Assembly: GCF_009828065.1 (NCBI RefSeq)
Contig: NZ_WTYK01000007.1
Span: forward strand, 62,001 to 126,000
From: Croceibacterium soli
GTDB taxonomy: Bacteria; Pseudomonadota; Alphaproteobacteria; Sphingomonadales; Sphingomonadaceae
Direction: 5' to 3'
DNA: 64,000 bases
This document shows, in pieces, positions 39,663 to 49,310 of this stretch. Position numbers and translations under genes: made by a program. The notes below the pieces were generated by a model. The model was given only the letters and a program-made list of their open reading frames with translations. It ran no database searches and was not told where the DNA came from. The number at the start of each line of letters is the position of its first letter. The first letter of the stretch is position 1.

Positions 39663-40208
39663 CTACGACTTCGCTTTCATTGCCTGCACGGCATCGAGGG
39701 TGAGCTTCACGTGCTCGCGCCAGTCGAGATCGGAATGGACCATCGCGATTCGACCGTCGGGGGCGATGACGTAGGACGTGCGGTCGGTCAGCCCGGTGTC
39801 CTTGTCGCCGCGCTTGAGCGCCACGTCGAACGCCTTGACGGTCTCCTGGCTGGCCGAGGCCACGGGGAACTTGTCGCGGCATTCCTTGCGCGAGAAGTCC
39901 TTCAGCTTGTCGATCGGATCGGCCGACATGCCGACGACCTGCGCCCCGGCCTTGTTGAACGCGGGAATGGCTTCGGCGAAAGCGTTCGCCTCCAGCGTGC
40001 AGCCGGGCGTGAAGGCGGCGGGGAAGAAGTAGAGCACGACCGGGCCCTTCTTCAGCGCCTTGTGCAGGTCGAACGTGTAGGCCTTGCCCGCCAGCGCGCC
40101 TTGCGTGACGACTGCCGGAGCCTTGGCGCCCTTCTGCAACGCCGCGGTCGCGGGAACGGCGGCCAGTGCAAAGGATGCCAGAGCGAGGATCGAAAGGGTG
40201 CGTTTCAT
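39663..40208 (-). CDS. Periplasmic peroxiredoxin (BCP/AhpC-TSA type)
   Basis: The product is 181 aa. A signal peptide (MKRTLSILALASFALAAVPA, cleavage near 22) precedes a peroxiredoxin domain with FFPAAFTPGCTLEANAF. The peroxidatic Cys is C70, with the Thr and Pro of the active site. The BCP resolving Cys five residues later is absent, so it may be 1-Cys or use the Cys in RKECRDKFPVAS. Most BCP proteins are cytoplasmic, so secretion is notable. ATG 40208 gives the signal peptide cleanly. Confidence 0.9.
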   Translation of the reverse strand: MKRTLSILALASFALAAVPATAALQKGAKAPAVVTQGALAGKAYTFDLHKALKKGPVVLYFFPAAFTPGCTLEANAFAEAIPAFNKAGAQVVGMSADPIDKLKDFSRKECRDKFPVASASQETVKAFDVALKRGDKDTGLTDRTSYVIAPDGRIAMVHSDLDWREHVKLTLDAVQAMKAKS

Positions 40209-40264
40209 GGTGGTTACTCTGCCGCCTCGCGCCTGTGCTGTCGAATCCAATCTGCCGGACGGGA

Positions 40265-42787
40265 TCAGTAGATCCCGCCCTGCTCCTCCACGAAGTCCTC
40301 CGGCGGCGGGCCCTGCACGGCGCGGGTGGCGTTGCTGGTCACCGCCCGTTCGCGCCGGCGCAGCTGCGCCAGGATCATCTCGCGCATGACGTCGATCTCG
40401 TCCTGCCGCTGGGTCCGGCGCGGCTCGGTATCCGGCTTGAACGCTTCCCAGATCACGCCGCTGAGCGGATCGTTGGTAGGCCATGCGTCGAACACGCGGG
40501 TGCCGGAACGGCGGTCGATCCGCACCATGCGCACCCCGTTGGGGGCCAGGAACGGACGCCCGTTCCACCGGTCGCGGGTCGCTTCGACGAAGTCCTTGAA
40601 GATCGGCGCGGCGGTGTTCCCGCCCTGGACCCAGCCACCCATGTTGCGCGGCTGGTCGAAGCCGAGATACGTGCCGACCACGAGATCCGGCGAGCCGCCC
40701 ACGAACCAGGCGTTGGTCGGGCCGCTGGTCGTGCCGGTCTTGCCCGCCAGCGGGAGTTCGAGCGCGCGCAGCCGCACTGCGGTGCCACGCTGGACAACGC
40801 CTTCGAGCATGTGGACCACCTGATAGGCCGTGCGCCCGTCGATCACCTGCTTACCGGCCTGGCGCAGGCGCGGCATTCCCTTGCCGTCCCATTCGTCCAA
40901 GTTGCAGCGGGTGCATTCGCGCTTGTCGGCGCGCCAGATCACCTTGCCGCGGCGGTCCTGCACATAGTCGATCAGGGTCGGCGCATGCTGAACGCCGTGG
41001 TTGAACAGCGCGGCATAGGCATCGACCATCTTGAGCACGGTCGTGTCGCCGGCGCCGAGCGCGAACGACAGGTAGTTCTCATAATCGCCGATGCCGAACC
41101 GGCTGAACGTGCGGGTGACGTTCTCCATCCCCGCGTCCGACGCGATGTGGACAGTCATCAGGTTGCGCGACTGCTCCAGCCCCCAGCGCATCGTGTGCAC
41201 GCCGCCGCCGCCGCCGCCGAAGTTCCGGAAGCACTTCTCGCCCAGATTGGCGCCCTGGTAGACGCAGTAAGTCTGGTCGGGGATCATCGTGGCCGGGGTC
41301 ATCCCCTGGTCGAGCCCCGTGGCATAGACGAATGGCTTGATGGTCGAACCCGGCTGGCGCAGCGCCTGCGTGGCGCGGTTGAAATCGCCCAGACGGCTGT
41401 CGAAGCCGCCCTGCATGGCCAGCACGCGGCCGCTGTGCGGGTCCATGGCGACGAAGCCGCCGGAGACTTCCGGCACTGTCCGCACGCGCCAGCCATTGCC
41501 TTGCGGCGAGGCGGCGATGACATGACCGACCCTCAGCGCATCGGGGAGACCGCCCAGCGGCGCTTCCTCGCCATTGGCGAAGCCGATGCGGGCGTCCGAA
41601 CCGTTCCGCTCGGTAACGACGCCGATCCGCCAGTTCTGGTAGTTGATCCCGAGATTGGCTGAGGCCAGTTGTTCGGTAAGGTCCCCGCTGTCGGGATCGA
41701 GCGTGGCGACCGGCCCGTGCCAGCCCTTCCCCGCCGAATAGCGCAGCATGCCCTGGCGGAGCGCATCGCGGGCGGCATCCTGAAACTCGGGATCGAGCGA
41801 GGTGCGCACCCACAGGCCGCCGGCATAGACGCTGTGCGGCCCGTCTTCCGCCTGCTCGCCGTACTTGCCCATCAGCTCGCGCCGCACTTCCTCCAGGAAG
41901 TACCCGGCGTCGGCGGAATAAGTGTCCTCGCGCTGGGTGATGAGCCCGAGCGGCTTGGCCTGGGCCGCCGCCGCCTCGGCCGCGGTGATGTGGCCGTTGT
42001 CCTGCATCTGCCGGAGCACGTGGTTACGCCGCTCGATCGCCAGCTCGGCGTTGCGGGCGCGGCTGTAGCGTTCCGGCGCCTTGGGCAGGATCGCCAGGAA
42101 GGCCATCTCGTGCAGCTCGAGATCGCCCACGTCCTTGTTGAAGTAGGCCCGGCTCGCCGCCTGCACGCCGAAGCTGCGGCGGCCGAGCGGGATCTCGTTG
42201 AGGTAGAGGGTGATGATCTCCTGCTTGTTCAGCACGCCTTCGATGCGGCGGGCGAGGATCATCTCCTTCAGCTTGCGGGTGACCGAGTACTCGTCGCCCA
42301 CAAGAATGTTCTTGGCCACCTGCTGGGTGATGGTCGAACCGCCGACGGCGCGCTGCCCCGACCCGATCTTGCTGACATAATCGATCACCGCACCGGTGAA
42401 GCCGCCGATGTCGATGCCCCCGTGGGTCCAGAAAGTCTTGTCCTCGGCCGAGGTGTAGGAATTGATCAGCTGGCGCGGGAAATCCTGGAACTGCAGCTGA
42501 ACGCGCCGCTCGCGCGCGTAGGAGTGGACGATCTCGCCATCGATCCCGCGCACCATGCTGGGCAGCGGCGGCTCGTAGTCGAGCAGCGTCTCTGCGTCGG
42601 GCAGGCCGCGGGCGAGCAGCGCCCAGCCCACGATCCACACCACCAGCGCGGCGGCGAGACCGATCGAGCCCCACCGGAACCAGCGCTTGCTGCTCCAGTT
42701 CTGGCGGAACCAGTTCAACGCCCCGCTCGCATCCCGGCGGATGCGGTAGCGGAAGTATTCGGCACGCGATTGCTCGGTATCATCCAT
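40265..42787 (-). CDS. mrcA: Class A penicillin-binding protein 1A
   Basis: The product is 840 aa. It is a bifunctional peptidoglycan glycosyltransferase/transpeptidase in the inner membrane. One membrane helix (about 41-60) follows a 40-residue cytoplasmic tail. The glycosyltransferase domain holds the catalytic Glu in SAEDKTFWTHGG (E115) and GGSTITQQVAKN. An OB-like insertion lies near 350-440. Transpeptidase motifs are STIK (S481), SRN (540-542) and KTGT (683-686). A Cys-rich loop (ECTRCNLDEWDG, about 624-635) may form a disulfide. It is close to the PBP1A/MrcA group of alphaproteobacteria and lies near amidase and rne, as usual. Confidence 0.95.
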   Translation of the reverse strand: MDDTEQSRAEYFRYRIRRDASGALNWFRQNWSSKRWFRWGSIGLAAALVVWIVGWALLARGLPDAETLLDYEPPLPSMVRGIDGEIVHSYARERRVQLQFQDFPRQLINSYTSAEDKTFWTHGGIDIGGFTGAVIDYVSKIGSGQRAVGGSTITQQVAKNILVGDEYSVTRKLKEMILARRIEGVLNKQEIITLYLNEIPLGRRSFGVQAASRAYFNKDVGDLELHEMAFLAILPKAPERYSRARNAELAIERRNHVLRQMQDNGHITAAEAAAAQAKPLGLITQREDTYSADAGYFLEEVRRELMGKYGEQAEDGPHSVYAGGLWVRTSLDPEFQDAARDALRQGMLRYSAGKGWHGPVATLDPDSGDLTEQLASANLGINYQNWRIGVVTERNGSDARIGFANGEEAPLGGLPDALRVGHVIAASPQGNGWRVRTVPEVSGGFVAMDPHSGRVLAMQGGFDSRLGDFNRATQALRQPGSTIKPFVYATGLDQGMTPATMIPDQTYCVYQGANLGEKCFRNFGGGGGGVHTMRWGLEQSRNLMTVHIASDAGMENVTRTFSRFGIGDYENYLSFALGAGDTTVLKMVDAYAALFNHGVQHAPTLIDYVQDRRGKVIWRADKRECTRCNLDEWDGKGMPRLRQAGKQVIDGRTAYQVVHMLEGVVQRGTAVRLRALELPLAGKTGTTSGPTNAWFVGGSPDLVVGTYLGFDQPRNMGGWVQGGNTAAPIFKDFVEATRDRWNGRPFLAPNGVRMVRIDRRSGTRVFDAWPTNDPLSGVIWEAFKPDTEPRRTQRQDEIDVMREMILAQLRRRERAVTSNATRAVQGPPPEDFVEEQGGIY

Positions 42788-42903
42788 TGCCGCGGCGCCT
42801 TAGCACGGTGATTCCGTCTCGCGCCAGAATGAATGGCATCATGTCGTCGCACGGGGGATGGGGGTGCTGGTTGCCTCGCCGGTCCGCCTCGCCCGTCCAA
42901 GAT

Positions 42904-43037
42904 CGTCATGCTGAACTGGTTTCAGCATCCATTTGTCAACCCGCACGGCCCCCACTGTGGCGCACGGCCTCGCGGCGCTTTCCGGCAAGCTCCGCGCGGG
43001 CGGGGAAATGGACCCTGAAACGAGTTCAGGGTGACGG
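42904..43037. repeat. Inverted pair of REP-like elements between PBP1A and amidase
   Basis: CGTCATGCTGAACTGGTTTC (42904 on) and GGACCCTGAAACGAGTTCAG (43010 on, ending GTGACGG at 43037) are inverted mates separated by about 78 bp. They lie in the 291-bp gap between two minus-strand cell-wall genes. Confidence 0.85.
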
Positions 43038-43078
43038 TTTTCGCGAGTTGGGAACAGTGGCCGGCGGGTCGGGAGGCG

Positions 43079-43948
43079 TCAGGCGCCGGTCTGCCGAGCG
43101 AAATGGATGCGGATCGCCCGGGCCATGACGGTGGCGAAGCGTTCGCGTCCTTCGGGGGATGCGAGCCGGTCGGCGTCTTCGGGGTTGGTGACGAACCCCG
43201 CTTCGTAGAGCACCGACGGCACGTCCGGCGCCCGCAGCACCGCCAGCGAGGCCGCGCGCCGCGCCTGCGGGTGGAAGCGCAGCACGCCCTCCCCTTCGCG
43301 CAGGATCAGGCTGGCGAAGCCGGCGGAGCCTTCCGAGGAGCGCCGTTGCGACAGTTCGACGAGGATCGAGTTCACGTTCGCGCTGCGCCCGGCCAGCGGG
43401 ACGCCGTTCACCTGGTCGGCGCTGTTCTCCCGCGCGGCGAAACGGGCGGCGGCCTCGCTCGAAGCCCGTTCCGACAGGGTGTAGACGCTGGCGCCGGAGA
43501 CTTCGTTCTTTTCCCCGGCCGAATCTGCGTGGACCGACAGGAACAGGTCGGCGCCGAGCGCGCGGGCGATGGCCACCCGCTCCTCCAGCACCAGGAACCT
43601 GTCGTCGTCGCGCGTCAGCGCCACGCGTACGCCACCGTCGCGCAGCAGCCGGTCGCGCAAGGCGCGGACGAGACCGAGCGCGAGGGTCTTCTCGCGGAAT
43701 CCTTCCCCCACGGCGCCTGGATCGTGCCCGCCGTGGCCGGCGTCGATCACGACGAGCGGGCGCGTAGGATCGGTCGGCCCTTCGATCGGCGGCAGGCCGA
43801 TTGCCGCGCCCGCGGCCGGCAGCGGCATGCGGATTACGTAGTCGCGGCCCAGATGCGGTACCGGCAGGGCCAGGCCGAGCAGGTACAGCCCGCCGATCAA
43901 GGCCACGGGCGCCAGGAAAACCAGCGCGATTTGCAAGCGGTGCCACAT
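43079..43948 (-). CDS. N-acetylmuramoyl-L-alanine amidase (AmiC type)
   Basis: The product is 289 aa. It is a zinc amidase that cuts the lactyl-peptide bond of peptidoglycan. A membrane helix (about 8-28) anchors or exports it. The Amidase_3 domain shows VVIDAGHGGHDPGAVG (H72), GFREKTLALGL (E86), DLFLSVHADS (H140) and, near the end, VLYEAGFVTNPEDADRL with the catalytic Glu. The AMIN domain found in E. coli AmiC is absent. ATG 43948. Divergent from rne. Confidence 0.94.
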   Translation of the reverse strand: MWHRLQIALVFLAPVALIGGLYLLGLALPVPHLGRDYVIRMPLPAAGAAIGLPPIEGPTDPTRPLVVIDAGHGGHDPGAVGEGFREKTLALGLVRALRDRLLRDGGVRVALTRDDDRFLVLEERVAIARALGADLFLSVHADSAGEKNEVSGASVYTLSERASSEAAARFAARENSADQVNGVPLAGRSANVNSILVELSQRRSSEGSAGFASLILREGEGVLRFHPQARRAASLAVLRAPDVPSVLYEAGFVTNPEDADRLASPEGRERFATVMARAIRIHFARQTGA

Positions 43949-44404
43949 CCCGCGTTACGCCTATCGGCGTGCTCGCCTGCGGAACAGGGGATTTTTGCGT
44001 GTCCGCGCAACAAGGTTGCCGGACCGGAACCGCGGTGCTAGCAATTGGAGGACCGGGCGGAAGTCTGCCCGGCCAATGCCGATGACCTTAGCGGTCGTTC
44101 GGAAAATGCACACAGGTTGATGCCATAATGAAAAGAGTGAGCCCGTCCGTTTCGCCGCAGCCATTGGGTTGCGACGCGGCGGTTGGTGCGCGCGCGCAGA
44201 CCGAACCCCTGCGCCTTTTCGCCATGGCAGACACATTCCGCAGCGCCGCCGCCATCATGCGCGACGGTGCCGTTTCATCTTCCGTTCGCGTTTCGGGCAG
44301 AGGCCCACGCGCCGGATTTCACACAGAGATGCGCTCCGCCGCTCCCCTCGGAAGGGCACATGCCCCGACGTATGCAGGGGCACGCCGCGCATGGAGACTA
44401 TTCA
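43949..44404 (+). promoter_or_regulatory. Long rne leader with candidate promoter
   Basis: The gap between amidase and rne has no convincing gene. A possible plus-strand promoter, TTGCCG (44016-44021), 17 nt, TAGCAA (44039-44044), would give a leader of about 350 nt. A hairpin TGCCCC/GGGGCA (44361-44366 with 44377-44382) precedes the ribosome-binding site GGAG (44393-44396). Long structured rne leaders mediate autoregulation in E. coli; the same here is inference. Confidence 0.45.
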
Positions 44405-47242
44405 ATGGCAACGCGCATGTTGATCGATGCGCGCCACTCGGAAGAAACCCGGGTGGCGGTGCTCAAAGGCAACCGGATTGAGGAATTCGATTTTGAATCT
44501 GCAGATCACAAGCAGATCAAAGGCAATATCTACCTAGCCAAAGTCACGCGGGTCGAACCGTCGCTGCAGGCGGCGTTCGTCGATTTCGGCGGCAATCGCC
44601 ATGGCTTCCTGGCCTTCAGCGAAATTCATCCCGACTACTACCAAATCCCCAAGGAGGACCGCGAGGCCCTGCTCGCCGAGGAAGAGGCGCATGCGGAAGA
44701 AGAAGCCGCGTTGCGCGCCGACGAGGACGAGGAAGACGGCGACCACGATCACGACGACGACGACGATGCCGGCATCGAGGAAATCGACACGTCCGAGAAG
44801 GACGACGTCGCCACCATCGAAGACGGGCAGTTCGCCAACGGGGAAGACGAAGACGATCACGACGGTGAGGCCGGGGCCGGCGACTCCGAAAGCGAAGACG
44901 AGGAAACCGTCGTCGACGAGGACGGCGAGCCCGACCAGCGCCGCGGCCGCCGCGGCAAAGGCCGCCGCCAGGGCGGCGGGCGCAACCGCGCGAAGGCGAT
45001 GGACGAACTGCGCGACAAGCGCATGGCGCTGCGCCGCCGCTACAAGATCCAGGACGTCATCCAGCGCCGCCAGGTCCTGCTGGTCCAGGTCGTCAAGGAA
45101 GAACGCGGCAACAAGGGCGCCGCGCTGACCACGTATCTCAGCCTCGCCGGCCGCTACTGCGTCCTGATGCCGAACTCGAGCCATGGCGGCGGCATCTCGC
45201 GCAAGATCTCCAGCGCCAGCGACCGCAAGCGCCTCAAGTCGATCGTCGGCGAGCTCAAGCTCCCCCGCGCGATGGGCCTGATCGTGCGCACCGCCGGCCT
45301 CCAGCGCACCAAGACCGAGATCAAGCGCGACTTCGACTATCTCGCCCGCCTGTGGGACGAGATCCGCGAAACCACGCTGAAGTCGAGCGCGCCCGCGCTG
45401 ATCCATTCGGACAGCGACCTGATCAAGCGCGCGATCCGCGACATCTACAACCGCGAGATCGAGGAAGTCGTGGTCGAGGGCGCCGACGGGTTCCGTTCGG
45501 CCAAGGAATTCATGAAGCTGCTGATGCCCAGCCATGCGCGGCGGGTGAAGGCCTATTCCGATCCCGTGCCGCTGTTCCAGCGCTACGGCGCGGAAGACCA
45601 GCTTTCGGCAATGTACGATCCGGTCGTGCAGCTGAAGAGCGGCGGCTACCTGGTGATCAACCCGACCGAGGCGCTCGTCTCGATCGACATCAACTCGGGC
45701 CGCTCCACCAAGGAGCACGGCATCGAGCAGACGGCGGTCGCCACCAACCTCGAAGCGGCGCGCGAGATCGCCCGCCAGCTGCGCCTGCGCGACATGGCCG
45801 GGCTGGTCGTGATCGACTTCATCGACATGGAATACGGATCGAACGTCCGTAAGGTCGAGAAGGCGATGAAGGACGCGCTCAAGAACGACCGCGCGCGCAT
45901 CCAGGTCGGCCGCATCTCGGGCTTCGGCCTGATGGAGATGAGCCGCCAGCGCCTGCGCACCGGCGTGCTCGAGGCGACCACCCGCCAGTGCCCGCACTGC
46001 GACGGCACCGGCCTTGTCCGCACCGCCAGCAGCGCCGGGCTTTCCGCCCTGCGCCTGATCGAGGACGAAGCGGCCAAGGGCAAGGGCACGACGATCACGC
46101 TCTATGCCTCGACCGAAGCGGCGATCTACCTGCTCAACGCCAAGCGCGCCGATCTCGCGGAGATCGAAGCGCGCTACGGCGTGTCGGTCGAAGTCGTGCC
46201 GGAGGGCGAGAACGAAGGCGCCAAGATGCGCGTCGCCAGCTCCGGCCCGCGCCCGACCATGACTCCGAAGTTCGAACCGATTGTCGTGGAAGACGACGAC
46301 GATCTCGACCTCGTGGAAGAGGACGAGATCGAAGAGGACGAGGAGGAAGAGGAAGATCGCTCCGACAAGCGGTCCGGCGACAGGTCCGAACGGTCCGAGG
46401 ATTCCGATGACGGTCGCGGGGGCAAGCGCCGTCGCCGCCGCGGGGGACGTGGCCGCAACAAGATGCGCGAAGTGGGCGAAGACCGTCCCCTGGAGGAAGG
46501 CGAAGAGCCTGCCGAGCAGCTCGAGCGCGCAGAACGTCCGGAGCGCGAGGAAGCCGCGGAAGACGGCGAGGAACGGCCCAGGAAGCGTCGCCGTCGCGGC
46601 GGCCGCCGGCGGAAGCGGCGCGAGGGCGGTGACGAGAACGCTGCCGGCGAAGGTGGCGAGGAGACCGGCTCCGACTACGACGACCAGGCTTCCGACGATC
46701 TGCCGGTAGCTGCCGAGGAGGCGCCCGCCTTCGAAGCGCCTGAGGCCGAGGAAGCTCCTCCGGTTGAGGAAAAGCCGAAGCGCCGCTCGCGCCGCAAGGT
46801 TGCGGTCGAGGACGCGACCGAGGCCGCTCCGGTGGCCGAGGATGCGCCTTCGCAGATGGCCCCGGCAGGCGAGGAAGCTCCGGTGGTCGAAGCCGAAGCC
46901 AAGCCCAAGCGGCGCTCGCGCTCGAAGAAGGCGACCGAGGAAGCGCCAGTCGAGGAAGCGCCTGCCCAGGAAGGCAGCGCCGATCCGGTGACCGCGGAAG
47001 ATCCGGTTCCGGCCAAGCCCAAGCGCACCCGCCGAAAGAAGGCCGATGCCGAAGCGGCTGAAGCGGAACCGGCGGCGGTCGAAGCCGAAGCGGCACCGGC
47101 GGAAGTCGCAGCACCGGAAGCCGAACCGGCGCCCAGCGCAGCGAACGACTCCGAGACCGGCGAGGAAGCGCCCGCTGCGGAGGAGAACACCTCCGGCGGC
47201 AAGCAGCGCCGCGGCTGGTGGCAGCGGACTTTCGGCGAATAA
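44405..47242 (+). CDS. rne: Ribonuclease E
   Basis: The product is 945 aa. It is the main endoribonuclease for mRNA decay and rRNA/tRNA processing and the scaffold of the degradosome. The N-terminus MATRMLIDARHSEETRVAVL and the S1 domain (GNIYLAKVTRVEPSLQAAFV) are split by an alphaproteobacterial insert of about 120 residues, first very acidic (DGDHDHDDDDDAGIEE), then basic (RRGRRGKGRRQGGGR). The DNase I-like region (ALVSIDINSGRSTKE) and zinc link RQCPHCDGTG follow. The last 330 residues are a charged disordered tail. It ends GKQRRGWWQRTFGE, a GWW motif like the PNPase-binding end of Caulobacter RNase E. ATG 44405 is set by GGAG 8 nt upstream. Confidence 0.96.
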   Translation: MATRMLIDARHSEETRVAVLKGNRIEEFDFESADHKQIKGNIYLAKVTRVEPSLQAAFVDFGGNRHGFLAFSEIHPDYYQIPKEDREALLAEEEAHAEEEAALRADEDEEDGDHDHDDDDDAGIEEIDTSEKDDVATIEDGQFANGEDEDDHDGEAGAGDSESEDEETVVDEDGEPDQRRGRRGKGRRQGGGRNRAKAMDELRDKRMALRRRYKIQDVIQRRQVLLVQVVKEERGNKGAALTTYLSLAGRYCVLMPNSSHGGGISRKISSASDRKRLKSIVGELKLPRAMGLIVRTAGLQRTKTEIKRDFDYLARLWDEIRETTLKSSAPALIHSDSDLIKRAIRDIYNREIEEVVVEGADGFRSAKEFMKLLMPSHARRVKAYSDPVPLFQRYGAEDQLSAMYDPVVQLKSGGYLVINPTEALVSIDINSGRSTKEHGIEQTAVATNLEAAREIARQLRLRDMAGLVVIDFIDMEYGSNVRKVEKAMKDALKNDRARIQVGRISGFGLMEMSRQRLRTGVLEATTRQCPHCDGTGLVRTASSAGLSALRLIEDEAAKGKGTTITLYASTEAAIYLLNAKRADLAEIEARYGVSVEVVPEGENEGAKMRVASSGPRPTMTPKFEPIVVEDDDDLDLVEEDEIEEDEEEEEDRSDKRSGDRSERSEDSDDGRGGKRRRRRGGRGRNKMREVGEDRPLEEGEEPAEQLERAERPEREEAAEDGEERPRKRRRRGGRRRKRREGGDENAAGEGGEETGSDYDDQASDDLPVAAEEAPAFEAPEAEEAPPVEEKPKRRSRRKVAVEDATEAAPVAEDAPSQMAPAGEEAPVVEAEAKPKRRSRSKKATEEAPVEEAPAQEGSADPVTAEDPVPAKPKRTRRKKADAEAAEAEPAAVEAEAAPAEVAAPEAEPAPSAANDSETGEEAPAAEENTSGGKQRRGWWQRTFGE

Positions 47243-47391
47243 GCAGCCGATCAGGATCGTCGTCCCGGTGAAAGCCGGGGCGGCGATCCGGTTGCCCTTC
47301 CCGCTCCATCTGTTCCCCTTGCGCGCCGTGGCGACTGCCCTTGCTCCGTGCGCGAGGATCGTTAGATAGGCCGCGTCAGCAAGGAACTCCG

Positions 47392-48174
47392 ATGGCCACG
47401 TTCACACTCCCGAAGAACAGCAAGATCACCGGCAAGGGCCAGACCCACCGCGCGGAAGGCGCGAAGCGGGTGCAAAGGTTCAAGATCTATCGCTGGGATC
47501 CGGAAAGCGGAGAGAACCCGCGCTACGACACGTTCGAGCTCGACCTCGACGATTGCGGCCCCATGGTTCTCGACGCGCTGATCAAGATCAAGAACGAGAT
47601 CGACCCCACGCTGACCTTCCGCCGCTCCTGCCGCGAAGGCATTTGCGGCTCATGCTCGATGAACATGAACGGCCGGAACGGCCTCGCCTGCACGACGGCG
47701 ATGGAAGACCTGAAGGGGGAGATCCGCATCACCCCCCTGCCCCACATGGAAGTCGTCAAGGACCTGGTCCCCGACTTCAGCCACTTCTACGCCCAGTACG
47801 CCAGCATCCGGCCCTGGCTGCAGACGGTCACCACCACGCCGAGCGGCAAGGAACGGCTGCAAAGCCCCGAGCAGCGCGAGAAGCTCGACGGGCTTTACGA
47901 ATGCATCCTGTGCGCCTGCTGCTCGACCGCTTGCCCGAGCTACTGGTGGAACTCCGACCAGTTCCTCGGCCCGGCGATCTTGCTCCAGGCCTATCGCTGG
48001 CTGGCCGACAGCCGCGACGAGATGACGGGCGAACGGCTCGACGATCTCGAGGATCCGTTCCGGCTCTACCGCTGTCACACGATCATGAACTGCGCCAACG
48101 TGTGCCCCAAGGGCCTCAACCCGGCCAAGGCGATCGCCGAGACCAAGAAGTTGCTGGTCGAGCGCCAGCTCTGA
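47392..48174 (+). CDS. sdhB: Succinate dehydrogenase iron-sulfur subunit
   Basis: The product is 260 aa. It carries the [2Fe-2S], [4Fe-4S] and [3Fe-4S] clusters between SdhA flavin and quinone. Ligand motifs are [16 protein letters not shown] with a later Cys, [16 protein letters not shown] and [20 protein letters not shown] 47392 is preceded by AAGGA at 6-nt spacing. The sdhC, sdhD and sdhA genes are not upstream: rne is, 150 bp away, with a short repeat fragment (about 47260-47290) between. zapE follows after 1 bp. Confidence 0.97.
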   Translation: MATFTLPKNSKITGKGQTHRAEGAKRVQRFKIYRWDPESGENPRYDTFELDLDDCGPMVLDALIKIKNEIDPTLTFRRSCREGICGSCSMNMNGRNGLACTTAMEDLKGEIRITPLPHMEVVKDLVPDFSHFYAQYASIRPWLQTVTTTPSGKERLQSPEQREKLDGLYECILCACCSTACPSYWWNSDQFLGPAILLQAYRWLADSRDEMTGERLDDLEDPFRLYRCHTIMNCANVCPKGLNPAKAIAETKKLLVERQL

Positions 48175-48175
48175 C

Positions 48176-49288
48176 ATGAGCGGCATCCTCGCGCGCTACG
48201 AGGCGCTGGTCGCGGCCGGAGAGCTGCGGCCGGATGCCGAACAGCGCGCCGCGGCGGAGCGCCTCCAGCGCCTCCAGGACGAACTGGTCGCCGCGCGCGA
48301 GCCGGGGCCCCTCGCCCGCCTGTTCGGCAAAGCCCCGCAGCGGGTGCGTGGCGCTTACATCTGGGGTGGTGTCGGGCGCGGCAAGTCCATGCTGATGGAC
48401 CTGTTCGTCGAAACGCTCCCGGTCCGGCGCAAACGCCGCGTGCACTTCCACGCCTTCATGCTCGAAGTCGACCGGCTGCTGCGCGACGAGCGCAAGAAGG
48501 AGGCCGGCGACCCGATCGCCCCGGCCGCCGCGCGTATCGCCGAGGACGTGCGCTGCCTCGCGTTCGACGAGATGGTGGTCAAGAACACCGCCGACGCGAT
48601 GATCATGAGTCGCCTGTTCACCGCCCTGATCCGCGACCACGGCGTGACCGTCGTCACCACCTCCAACCGCCCGCCGCGCGATCTCTACAAGGACGGCATC
48701 AACCGCGGGCTGTTCCTGCCCTTCATCGATCTGATCGAGCAGGAGCTCGACGTGCTGGAGCTCAACGGTCCGGTCGATTACCGGCTGGACCGGCTCGGCG
48801 GACTCGACACCTGGCACGCGCCGATCGGCGCCGAAGCCACCGCGCAAGTGCGCGAGGCATTCTTCCGGCTGACCGACTACAAGCCCGAAGATGCGGCGCA
48901 CGTGCCCTCGGCCGACCTGGACCTAGGCGGCGGACGCACGCTGCACGTGCCCAAGAGCCTCAAGGGTGTCGCCGTGTTCAGCTTCAAGCGGCTGTGCGGC
49001 GAACCGCGCGGCGCGGCGGACTACCTCGCCATCGCCCAGGCCTATCATACCGTCATCATCGTCGGCATCCCGGCGATGGATGCCGACATGCGCAACGAAG
49101 CGGCCCGCTTCGTCACCCTGATCGACGCGCTGTACGAGAACCGCGTGAAGCTGTTCGCGACGGCGGCCGCCGAGCCGGAAGACCTCTACACCGCGGGGGA
49201 CGGCAGCTTCGAGTTCTCCCGCACCGTGAGCCGCCTGAAGGAAATGCAAAGCGCCGATTACCTGGCGGAAGGCCACGGCGAGAACTGA
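48176..49288 (+). CDS. zapE: Cell division ATPase ZapE (AFG1-like)
   Basis: The product is 370 aa. It is a P-loop ATPase that acts at the division site with FtsZ in E. coli and is related to mitochondrial AFG1. Walker A is GGVGRGKS (64-71) and Walker B is CLAFDEM. YIWGGVGRGKSMLMDLF, VVTTSNRPPRDLYKDGINR and the arginine-rich C-terminal motifs fit the family. It starts 1 bp after sdhB, an arrangement frequent in alphaproteobacteria. Confidence 0.95.
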   Translation: MSGILARYEALVAAGELRPDAEQRAAAERLQRLQDELVAAREPGPLARLFGKAPQRVRGAYIWGGVGRGKSMLMDLFVETLPVRRKRRVHFHAFMLEVDRLLRDERKKEAGDPIAPAAARIAEDVRCLAFDEMVVKNTADAMIMSRLFTALIRDHGVTVVTTSNRPPRDLYKDGINRGLFLPFIDLIEQELDVLELNGPVDYRLDRLGGLDTWHAPIGAEATAQVREAFFRLTDYKPEDAAHVPSADLDLGGGRTLHVPKSLKGVAVFSFKRLCGEPRGAADYLAIAQAYHTVIIVGIPAMDADMRNEAARFVTLIDALYENRVKLFATAAAEPEDLYTAGDGSFEFSRTVSRLKEMQSADYLAEGHGEN

Positions 49289-49310
49289 TCTGTTACGCCG
49301 TGGCGAGCTC

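Noticed and set aside
44128-44481. 117-codon open frame through the rne leader (plus strand)
   Set aside because: It overlaps the RNase E start in another frame, and its Arg/Ala-rich composition is typical of a shadow frame.
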